From NAK82 sp036172345 (GTDB taxonomy: Bacteria > Chloroflexota > Anaerolineae > 4572-78 > NAK82): a DNA stretch of 12,389 bases. Positions within the stretch are counted from its first letter, which is position 1. Each line of letters begins with the position of its first letter. Positions 7,131-12,389 of the stretch are shown piece by piece. The notes beneath the pieces were generated by a model. The model ran no database searches. It saw nothing but the letters and a program-made list of their open reading frames with translations, and was not told the DNA's origin. Where the stretch lies: the NCBI GenBank assembly GCA_036172345.1, contig JASFBB010000046.1, positions 1 to 12,389 on the forward strand. The letters run 5' to 3'. Both the position numbers and the translations under genes were made by a program.

Positions 7131-8099
7131 TCACTCCCCCATTTCCGGTGTGGGCAGCGCTCTGACCAACAGGTTGGACAGAATCGTGATGACGATCAGG
7201 ATGATAAAAGCGGCGGCAATTCCCACGCTGACATAATAGTAAGAAAATGCCTGTCGGTAGGCATATAGGCTGGCAAATTCGGTCGCCCGACCAGGACCGC
7301 CGGCTGTCATGACAAATGGGATGTCGAACGTGCGCAGCGAGTCAATCACACGTAACAATAAGGCAATCAGGATGAAAGGTCGCAAAAATGGCAATGTCAG
7401 ATGGACAAAGGTCTGCCAGCTCGATGCTCCGTCCACCTTCGCCGCCTCAAACGGTTCCTGGGGCATTGCCTGCAGACCGGCCAGTAACAGCAACACAAAT
7501 AAAGGGGTCCACTCCCACACGTCGGTGATCACCAGCGCAGGGATGACCGCTTTTGCGTCACCCAGCCAGTTCGGCGGCTGGATGCCGAGCTGGCGGATGA
7601 AATAGTTTAACACGCCTGTGTCATAGTCGAGCATATACTTCCATGACAATCCCACCACCACGGGCGCGATCATCATAGGTATGACCACGATGGTACGGAT
7701 GATACCAATCCCCAAGATCGGCCGGTTCAATAGCAGGGCAATGCCAAGACCAAGCAACAATTCGATGCTGACCGCTGCCACGGTAAAGTAGAGCGTGGCC
7801 GTCAGCGAGTAGTGAAAATGACTGTCGCTCAGCACGCGCCAGAAGTTCTCCAATCCCACCCAGGGCATCCCCAAGTATGGTTTGGAGAGGATGTACTGCC
7901 GCAAGCTCACGTTGATGGAATAGAGCAGCGGATACACACTAAAGGCAATCAGATAGATCAATGCCGGTGCGAGAAAGACGTAGCCAGCATGACGTCTTTC
8001 CGACAAGATGGAAGAAATGCTGCGTCCCGTCTGACACGACAATGGCAGTATTTGCGACTCGCCCTTCACCGGCTCTGTGCAGGCGTTGGAACCTGCCAT
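7131..8099 (-). CDS. Sugar ABC transporter permease, MalF-type
   Basis: This 322-residue inner-membrane subunit pairs with the MalG-type permease downstream. About 35 residues of polar N-terminal sequence precede six predicted membrane segments. The EAA loop, EPFEAAKVDGASSWQTFVHL at residues 215-234 followed by TLPFLRP, and the later segment DIPFVMTAGGPGRATEF (259-275) are typical of MalF/UgpA-like proteins. GGGAGGT lies about 10 bases ahead of the ATG at 8099. A gap of 118 bases separates it from the binding-protein gene upstream, and this gap contains a strong hairpin that may lower permease expression relative to the binding protein. Confidence 0.95.
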   Translation of the reverse strand: MAGSNACTEPVKGESQILPLSCQTGRSISSILSERRHAGYVFLAPALIYLIAFSVYPLLYSINVSLRQYILSKPYLGMPWVGLENFWRVLSDSHFHYSLTATLYFTVAAVSIELLLGLGIALLLNRPILGIGIIRTIVVIPMMIAPVVVGLSWKYMLDYDTGVLNYFIRQLGIQPPNWLGDAKAVIPALVITDVWEWTPLFVLLLLAGLQAMPQEPFEAAKVDGASSWQTFVHLTLPFLRPFILIALLLRVIDSLRTFDIPFVMTAGGPGRATEFASLYAYRQAFSYYYVSVGIAAAFIILIVITILSNLLVRALPTPEMGE

Positions 8100-8120
8100 G
8101 GGTTTTCTTACCTCCCTGTC

Positions 8121-8171
8121 CCAGTTGGTGACTGGGGGGAGTGTAACGAGCCAGTACTCGCTACACTCCCC
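8121..8171 (-). promoter_or_regulatory. Intercistronic hairpins between binding-protein and permease genes
   Basis: GGGGAGTGTAACGAG (8136-8150) and CTCGCTACACTCCCC (8157-8171) form a 15-base stem with one G-T or mismatched position and a 6-base loop. A second small stem, CCAGT-TGGTG-ACTGG (8121-8135), abuts it. No T-run follows on the minus strand, so it is not a standard intrinsic terminator. By analogy with malE-malF and similar operons, it probably protects the upstream binding-protein mRNA from 3' exonucleases or partly stops transcription, giving more binding protein than permease. Confidence 0.6.
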
Positions 8172-8217
8172 TACGATCTCTGCGTGTCACGATGGTTTTG
8201 AGCGAGCGTGTCCCTAA

Positions 8218-9588
8218 TTAGGGATTAGGATAGCCGGCATCCCTCAACACCTGGCGCATCCGCTCGGCAGCGTCCTTCACTGCCTGTTCAGGGGTCTTCT
8301 GCTGAGTCAATGCCTCACTGGCCATCTCGCCGAAGATCTGGCGGATCTGTCCCCACTCTGGAATAGGAGGCTCAGCCCAGGAGACCAACATTACTTCCAT
8401 TACTTCGGGCAGGAAGGGATAGACGGCGGTCACGTCGGGATGCGACCACGCTGCCATCCAAGGTGAGGCACCGCCCAGTTTAGCGTACTTGACAGCGGCT
8501 TCCTCATCGGAGGTGATCCACTGGGCAAACTGGAATGCTTCATCAACATGCTTAGAATCGGCCGGGATAAACATCGCCCAAATGCCAGTACGCGTCTTGG
8601 GCTTGTTGGGCGGATTGGCCGGTGTGGGCACGAACTTGAACTTGCCCTTGACCTTGGTGTCTTCGAAGCCCAAGCTGCCGTTCAGGTGTGCAGCATGAGA
8701 CGGGCTGGGTAGGATACCCATGGCACCCCTCCCTAGGCGCAGCACTTCTTCCTGCTGATTTTCCTCGAAGGTGGTGCTAGCAGGCGGTGAAACGTGCCAC
8801 TTGGTCAGCAGCTCGGTATACATGGTGAGTGCAGCGATAGTCTCTGGGCTATCCACCACCACCGTGTAGTCCTTCGGGCCGTTCTCCCTGAGGATGTCAC
8901 CACCCATGCCCCACATGAAGGGCGCAAAGTCGAGCGCAATGTAAGGGCCGGACAAGCCGGTGTGGACGAAACCATATTGCACGATATTGTCCTTATCAAA
9001 GTCTGGGTCGCGAGGGTTCTTGCCGTTCTTGTCCAGGGTCATGCGGATGGCAGCGTCGACGAACTCATCAATGGTCTTGGGTGGCTCGGTGATGCCGGCT
9101 GCCTGCGCCATCTCCATGTTGACGCCTAATACACGGGTGTCGATCTCAAAAGGCAGCGCGTAGTATTTGCCTTGATGGATACATGCTTGTGCCTGGGGCG
9201 GCAGGTAACCATCTACCGGGGTCTTGTACTTCTCGATGAGCGGCGTGAGATCTGCCACGTAGCCGGCTTCGGCAAACTCAGCTAGCCAGGCAGTGTCCAG
9301 CACAACGATATCATAGACGCCCGTCTTGGCGCTCATCTCCAAGATTGCTTTGTCCTTCAAAGCGCCATAGGGCTGTTCCTCAATCTCCACGTTGATGCCG
9401 GTCTTAGCCGTGAAGTCGGGGATCAGCTCTCGGGTGACACCGACCCAGCCGCCACCTTGCATCATGATGGCCTTGATAGTAACGGGTTCCTGCGCCACAG
9501 ACGGTGTGGTCGTAAGGGCGAAGAGGCCGACCAACAGGCCAACTACTACCAGCAGAGAGACGCCAATTGTCCCTTTTCGATTCACCAT
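8218..9588 (-). CDS. Sugar ABC transporter substrate-binding protein (family 1)
   Basis: This 456-residue protein is an extracellular solute-binding protein serving the two permeases downstream. A signal peptide occupies about residues 1-32 (charged start, hydrophobic core, then SVAQEP) without a lipobox cysteine. The mature part shows family 1 features: GGGWVGVTRELIPDFTAKTG, YDIVVLDTAWLAEFAEAGYV, KYYALPFEIDTRVLGVN and a lobe-2 segment with LRLGRGAMGILPSPSH, then GIWAMFIPADSKHVDEAFQF. Its length is normal for the family. It differs clearly from the binding protein at the left edge, so the window encodes parts of two transporters. AAGGAGGG lies six bases before the ATG. The regulator gene ends 137 bases upstream, and I see no convincing promoter in that gap, so it is probably read from the regulator's promoter or from one inside the regulator gene. 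Confidence 0.95.
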   Translation of the reverse strand: MVNRKGTIGVSLLVVVGLLVGLFALTTTPSVAQEPVTIKAIMMQGGGWVGVTRELIPDFTAKTGINVEIEEQPYGALKDKAILEMSAKTGVYDIVVLDTAWLAEFAEAGYVADLTPLIEKYKTPVDGYLPPQAQACIHQGKYYALPFEIDTRVLGVNMEMAQAAGITEPPKTIDEFVDAAIRMTLDKNGKNPRDPDFDKDNIVQYGFVHTGLSGPYIALDFAPFMWGMGGDILRENGPKDYTVVVDSPETIAALTMYTELLTKWHVSPPASTTFEENQQEEVLRLGRGAMGILPSPSHAAHLNGSLGFEDTKVKGKFKFVPTPANPPNKPKTRTGIWAMFIPADSKHVDEAFQFAQWITSDEEAAVKYAKLGGASPWMAAWSHPDVTAVYPFLPEVMEVMLVSWAEPPIPEWGQIRQIFGEMASEALTQQKTPEQAVKDAAERMRQVLRDAGYPNP

Positions 9589-9636
9589 TGGGATTCCCTC
9601 CTTATGAGTCGAAATACAAGCTTAGCCATCACATTA

Positions 9637-9647
9637 GCAAACTTTGC
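9637..9647. promoter_or_regulatory. Inverted repeat upstream of the binding-protein gene, candidate operator
   Basis: GCAAACTTTGC is a perfect inverted repeat (5-base arms, one central base) located 49 bases ahead of the binding-protein start. GCAAA/TTTGC half-sites are common in sugar-regulator operators. It is short, so chance occurrence is possible. The DeoR-type regulator encoded immediately upstream is the obvious candidate to bind it, but no second copy is clearly visible in that regulator's own promoter. Confidence 0.28.
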
Positions 9648-9725
9648 AATTATCTTCCTGATTCTCACCTCCTTTCTTTGTCGAGCGACAGCACTTCGCA
9701 TTATCGGCGCCGAACCGGATCACGG

Positions 9726-11528
9726 CTATCGCTTTGCCTGATAACCTAGGCTATGCCGTGCTCGGTCACTCGATCGCAGGTGCATAGGCTCATCATCAAG
9801 GATGAGTTCATCGGCAGTAGTCACCTCAATGCCGCGCTCGATAAATGCCCAACGCAGCTGCGAGCTGATGCCAGCATCGGTGACCAAGCGGTGGATCATC
9901 TGCAGTGGTGCCACTTTCACCAGCGACTCGATGCCCAATTTGGTATGATCTGCCAGCAGGATCACCTCGCGTGCCGCCTTTATCATCATCAGCTTAACGG
10001 TCGCCTCTTGGATGTTGGTGTTGGAGAGACCAAAGTCCAGACTCACACCTGTTCCGGTGATGAACGCCTTGTCCGCGCGCAGGTCATATAGGGAAGCTTC
10101 CGCAGCCGGCCCCGAGAGCGCCATGCTTTCGTACCGCAACGTACCCCCTGTGGCAACAACGGCAATACCTGGCTCACTGCCCAGCTCGGACAGCACAGGC
10201 ACCGAGTTGGTGATGACGGTGATGTTTTGGCGGCCGCGCAGGTGCTGTGCCAGATAAGCGGTGGTGCGGCCGCTGTCTAGAATAATGGTATCGCCCGGAT
10301 TGACCAGCTGCGCTGCCACGCATCCGATGCTGCGTTTGAGCATGTCAATCTCCTGTTCGGCATCCTGGCTGGCATCTACGGATTGCAGATGGATACCGAG
10401 GGAGTGTGCATAGGCACGCATAATGCGCTGGATGTTGCGATACCAGTCATGTTCGCTGAAGATCACCACTAAACCCACCCGCCGCGGCTTGGGGCGATCG
10501 TGACACTGCCCTAGCAAGCTATAAGCGGCGCTGGCGCTCGGCAGGTGGGCGACGATGGGCCAATTGACAGACCACGCACCGTTCTGATCCTCTCTCCGAT
10601 AATATTGCTCAAGCGACTCGCAAGTGACCAGCACATGCGGGGTGACGATGTGGCGTGGAAGAGCGCAATGATGATATGCACAGATAGCAGCATCTACGCA
10701 TGCCCGTCCGACCACCTCTGGGAACATGGCGATGCTCGCCTTAAAGGGCCCTCCACTGCTCAGCGCATCGCGCGCTCTGTCGCCTTCCAGGCCAAACGAA
10801 ACCACCAGCAACCGACGTTCATCACGTCCGATGGCGCGATAAGCTTCCAAAGCGGCCAACGCTGAGTCGTCGTTCACACCACAGATCACATTGATGTCCG
10901 GATGTACCATAAAGGCATCCACAGCAATCTGATAGGCGCGACGCCACAGCCCCTCCCCATCTACCTGGAGCAAGGTGTATCCGCTGGGCGAGGCACTGTG
11001 CAGTCCGTCGGCGAATCCACGACCGCGCGCCGCGCAGTTGGGCCGCTTGGCGCCAATGTACAAGGCTTTGATGGCATCCCCCACCAACCTGGGTGCGTGG
11101 GTACCCACCCAACGCCCCAGTTCCACCCCGGCATGGTAATCGTCGATGGAGATAGCAGTAGCAGCACCCTCACAGATGGTCGACTCGGCTACTATAGGTA
11201 TCCTATTTCGAAAGGCCCGCTGCAACAGCAAGCGAGTTGCAAGGGTCTCGGCCGGTGTGGCGACCAGTACATCGCAATGGTCGAGGAGCGCGGTACGTGT
11301 TTCCTGGGCAATATGCCAGTGCGCCGAGGGAGAGGGTTGACGTGTGGAGTTGGGTAGCATGGCACCACCATGGGTGCGCAGGAGCAAGCCCTGCTGCTCA
11401 AGGCGTTCTAGGTCGCGCCGCGCCGTCACTGGTGAACACTGACACATCGCACAGATCTCACTTATCGTGACGACACCGCGCTGCTGTAATGCACTGAGAA
11501 TGACCACCTCACGCTGACCAGGTATCAT
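9726..11528 (-). CDS. DeoR-type regulator with inserted sugar-binding domain
   Basis: This 600-residue protein probably controls the sugar operon that follows it. Residues 1-57 are a DeoR winged helix-turn-helix (VTISEICAMCQCSPVTARRDLERL). Residues 396-556 are the DeoR C-terminal sensor domain of the phosphosugar-isomerase fold, with GDTIILDSGRTT, TVITNSVPVLSEL, DLRADKAFITGTG and ILLADHTKLG. Ordinary DeoR proteins are about 250 residues; here roughly 335 extra residues separate the two parts. Residues 80-310 resemble a periplasmic-binding-protein/LacI sensor (DVLVATPAET, IPIVAEST, SIDDYHAGVELG, RGRGFADGL, HPDINVICGVNDDSALAALEA, TPHVLVTCESLEQYY) but lack its first strand-helix-strand. Such a unit (RRVGLVVIFSEHDWYRNIQR onward) appears at 349-395 instead. 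The protein could respond to both free sugar and sugar phosphate. The start is supported by AAGG ahead of the ATG and a promoter at 11587-11616. Confidence 0.88.
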   Translation of the reverse strand: MIPGQREVVILSALQQRGVVTISEICAMCQCSPVTARRDLERLEQQGLLLRTHGGAMLPNSTRQPSPSAHWHIAQETRTALLDHCDVLVATPAETLATRLLLQRAFRNRIPIVAESTICEGAATAISIDDYHAGVELGRWVGTHAPRLVGDAIKALYIGAKRPNCAARGRGFADGLHSASPSGYTLLQVDGEGLWRRAYQIAVDAFMVHPDINVICGVNDDSALAALEAYRAIGRDERRLLVVSFGLEGDRARDALSSGGPFKASIAMFPEVVGRACVDAAICAYHHCALPRHIVTPHVLVTCESLEQYYRREDQNGAWSVNWPIVAHLPSASAAYSLLGQCHDRPKPRRVGLVVIFSEHDWYRNIQRIMRAYAHSLGIHLQSVDASQDAEQEIDMLKRSIGCVAAQLVNPGDTIILDSGRTTAYLAQHLRGRQNITVITNSVPVLSELGSEPGIAVVATGGTLRYESMALSGPAAEASLYDLRADKAFITGTGVSLDFGLSNTNIQEATVKLMMIKAAREVILLADHTKLGIESLVKVAPLQMIHRLVTDAGISSQLRWAFIERGIEVTTADELILDDEPMHLRSSDRARHSLGYQAKR

Positions 11529-11586
11529 CCGCCTTCTCGGGTGGTGATCATTTCTGACCTAGTAAGGATGCAATTACTACTTTACC

Positions 11587-11616
11587 ATCATACCTATTGT
11601 CTACGGTGGTCGTCAA
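11587..11616 (-). promoter_or_regulatory. Sigma-70-type promoter of the regulator gene and sugar operon
   Basis: On the minus strand TTGACG (11616-11611) is followed after 18 bases by TATGAT (11592-11587). Transcription would start near 11580, giving a leader of about 50 bases before the regulator ATG at 11528. No better promoter is visible between the regulator and the binding-protein gene, so this one may drive the whole sugar operon. Confidence 0.6.
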
Positions 11617-11643
11617 TGGCGCAAAGTGATTGATTTTGAACGT

Positions 11644-11677
11644 TTTGTGCCGAATAGCACAAATATGTCTGATCAGA
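11644..11677. promoter_or_regulatory. Two adjacent palindromes upstream of the regulator promoter
   Basis: TTTGTGCCGAATAGCACAAA (11644-11663) is a perfect inverted repeat with 7-base arms and a 6-base spacer. TCTGATCAGA (11668-11677) is a perfect 10-base palindrome five bases later. Both lie upstream of the regulator's -35 box (starting 28 bases away), a position suited to an activator or to one half of a looping repressor. The binding protein is unknown; the DeoR-type regulator itself is a candidate. Confidence 0.4.
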
Positions 11678-11746
11678 GCGATTTCGTCATCTATCACCCT
11701 GCCATCATGGGCAGAGGGACTCAAACATAGAGAACGAGGACACAAA

Positions 11747-11765
11747 TTGACCATTGTTTGGTCAA
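11747..11765. promoter_or_regulatory. Perfect inverted repeat upstream of the plus-strand promoter
   Basis: TTGACCATTGTTTGGTCAA has 7-base perfect arms and a 5-base spacer. It ends 16 bases before the -35 box of the plus-strand promoter at 11782-11810, so its centre is about 60 bases upstream of the predicted transcript start, a common activator position. The protein that binds it cannot be told. Confidence 0.38.
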
Positions 11766-11781
11766 CTCGCGCAATAAGGGG

Positions 11782-11810
11782 TTGATTTTCTTGAGAATTG
11801 TTGGTATAAT
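11782..11810 (+). promoter_or_regulatory. Strong plus-strand sigma-70-type promoter
   Basis: TTGATT (11782-11787) and a perfect TATAAT (11805-11810) are separated by exactly 17 bases. Transcription would begin near 11817. No protein gene starts until 12077, and a terminator lies between, so the promoter serves either a small RNA or a regulated leader of the kinase gene. Confidence 0.68.
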
Positions 11811-11816
11811 GGACTT

Positions 11817-11950
11817 GTCATAAAATTTTGGCCACGAGCTAAAGTGCCGTCATCACGTTCTTGATATCGATCTATACCCCAAGCTGATAGCAGATTAAGA
11901 AGCGAACCACGCACCTTCTGCTCCGATAGCGTAGCGGTGCGTGGTTTTTT
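11817..11950 (+). ncRNA. Candidate small RNA or attenuated leader (about 134 nt)
   Basis: The region between the plus-strand promoter and the intrinsic terminator at 11905-11950 contains no plausible reading frame; the only early ATG (11809) gives three codons and lies before the predicted start. The transcript would end in the terminator hairpin. I do not recognise it as a known RNA family: it shows no T-box GGTGG element, and I see no 6S-like long central bulge. An AGAAG/CTTCT pairing (11898-11902 with 11915-11919) overlaps the base of the terminator's left arm and could offer an alternative fold. The 5' limit rests on the promoter position only. Confidence 0.45.
11905..11950 (+). terminator. 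Intrinsic terminator
   Basis: AACCACGCACC (11905-11915) and GGTGCGTGGTT (11936-11946) form a perfect 11-base stem with a 20-base loop, whose ends (GCT/AGC) may pair further. The stem runs straight into TTTTTT (11945-11950) and then GTTT. This is a textbook Rho-independent terminator for plus-strand transcription, placed 127 bases before the kinase gene. Confidence 0.8.
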
Positions 11951-12076
11951 GTTTGAGCGAACGCCCTCGTGCGAAGACGCACGCCAAAGGTGAACTCATC
12001 TTACACGGGCACGCACCTCGTTCTCAGGCGAGATGAGGCCATTTCTTTGTGTTTTCGGATAGGGAAGCGCGTAAAA

Positions 12077-12389
12077 ATGCAACAACCAGGATCACCTTCT
12101 ACAGATACGACAATCATTGGCCGCACGATCGGCAAATATCGCGTCATTGAGCCTATCGGCGGCGGCGGTGTCTCCACGGTGTACAAGGCGTACCAGTCAG
12201 ACCTCGACCGCTATGTGGCGCTCAAGATTCTCTCGCCTTACCATGCCGACCGGGCAGAATTCGCGCGCCGATTTGTCCGTGAGGCGCGCGCGGTGGCTGC
12301 ATTGCACCACCCTAACATTTTGCCCGTCTACGACTTTGGCGAACACGACGGACTGCGTTACATCGTAATGCGCTACGTTGAGGGCTCCC
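12077..12389 (+). CDS. PknB-type serine/threonine protein kinase, N-terminal part
   Basis: The first 104 codons are visible; the gene runs off the right edge. After a short polar leader, GKYRVIEPIGGGGVSTVYKA (residues 19-38) carries the glycine-rich ATP loop, with Ser33 where the third glycine usually stands. VALKIL supplies the invariant ATP-binding lysine (K50), and RRFVREARAVAALHHPNILP contains the alpha-C glutamate (E69). IVMRYVEGS at 96-104 is the hinge. Such bacterial eukaryotic-type kinases usually carry a C-terminal membrane segment and sensor domain, not visible here. The ATG at 12077 has AGGGA about 11 bases upstream. No clear promoter lies in the 126 bases after the terminator at 11950, so the gene may depend on read-through from the promoter at 11782-11810. 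It is the only plus-strand gene in the window. Confidence 0.93.
   Translation, partial: MQQPGSPSTDTTIIGRTIGKYRVIEPIGGGGVSTVYKAYQSDLDRYVALKILSPYHADRAEFARRFVREARAVAALHHPNILPVYDFGEHDGLRYIVMRYVEGS

Larger units (their letters stand above)
11529..12076. other. 548-base divergent control region without protein genes
   Basis: This gap separates the minus-strand regulator gene from the plus-strand kinase gene. From left to right it holds the regulator's promoter (11616-11587), a cluster of palindromes (11644-11677), a second palindrome (11747-11765), a plus-strand promoter (11782-11810), a terminator-bounded transcript (11817-11950), a small perfect hairpin CGTGCG-AAGA-CGCACG (11968-11983) and the kinase leader. 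A 68-codon minus-strand frame at 11754-11548 covers the regulator promoter and resembles nothing I recognise, so I do not call it a gene. Confidence 0.7.

Noticed and set aside
9704..9713. Ten-base palindrome TCGGCGCCGA after the regulator gene
   Set aside because: It is short, GC-rich, has no T-run and no clear position relative to a promoter, so it is likely to be chance.
11548..11754. 68-codon minus-strand frame ahead of the regulator gene
   Set aside because: It spans the regulator's own promoter and palindromes, has no good ribosome-binding site, and shows no recognisable domain.
1..12389. Defence system, CRISPR array, mobile element or phage genes
   Set aside because: No repeats with regular spacing, transposase, integrase, nuclease or terminal inverted repeats were seen on either strand.

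Overview
The window looks like an accessory carbohydrate-use region of a bacterial chromosome, most likely from the Chloroflexota. This placement is inferred from gene content: Gram-positive-style CUT1 sugar ABC transporters without a local ATPase, a PknB-type serine/threonine kinase, a large DeoR-type regulator and a URO-D family enzyme in a sugar operon. No rRNA, tRNA or other marker gene is present to fix the taxonomy. Every protein gene lies on the minus strand except the last, a kinase at the right edge. I see no insertion sequences, CRISPR arrays or tRNAs.

Read in the direction of transcription from right to left, the first unit is a sugar operon. It begins with a 600-residue DeoR-type regulator (11528-9726), followed by a solute-binding protein (9588-8218), two permeases (8099-7131 and 7127-6288) and a URO-D/methyltransferase-like enzyme (6266-5206). 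That last gene carries an apparent one-base deletion. A long hairpin sits between the binding-protein gene and the permease genes. The regulator is unusual: a DeoR DNA-binding domain and a DeoR sensor domain are separated by about 335 residues resembling a periplasmic-binding-protein sugar domain, whose first beta-alpha-beta unit appears to be displaced to its C-terminal end.

The second unit has its own promoter (-35 at 5031-5026, -10 at 5008-5003). It starts with a truncated DUF418/YeiB-like remnant (4911-4750), followed by a 761-residue membrane protein with a spermidine-synthase-like domain (4725-2440) and a radical SAM protein of the PflX/COG1313 type with a twin-arginine signal (2393-1272). 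Charge distribution and the Tat signal suggest that both SAM-type domains face the outside of the membrane, which would be very unusual.

The third unit, at the left edge, is a second sugar-binding protein gene (981 to beyond position 1). It has a well-formed promoter and a perfect palindrome over the -10 box.

The 548-base gap at 11529-12076 is a divergent control region. It holds a minus-strand promoter for the regulator, several inverted repeats, and a plus-strand promoter followed about 95 bases later by a strong intrinsic terminator. The plus-strand pair defines a candidate RNA of about 134 nt, either a free small RNA or an attenuated leader of the kinase gene that begins at 12077 and runs off the right edge.
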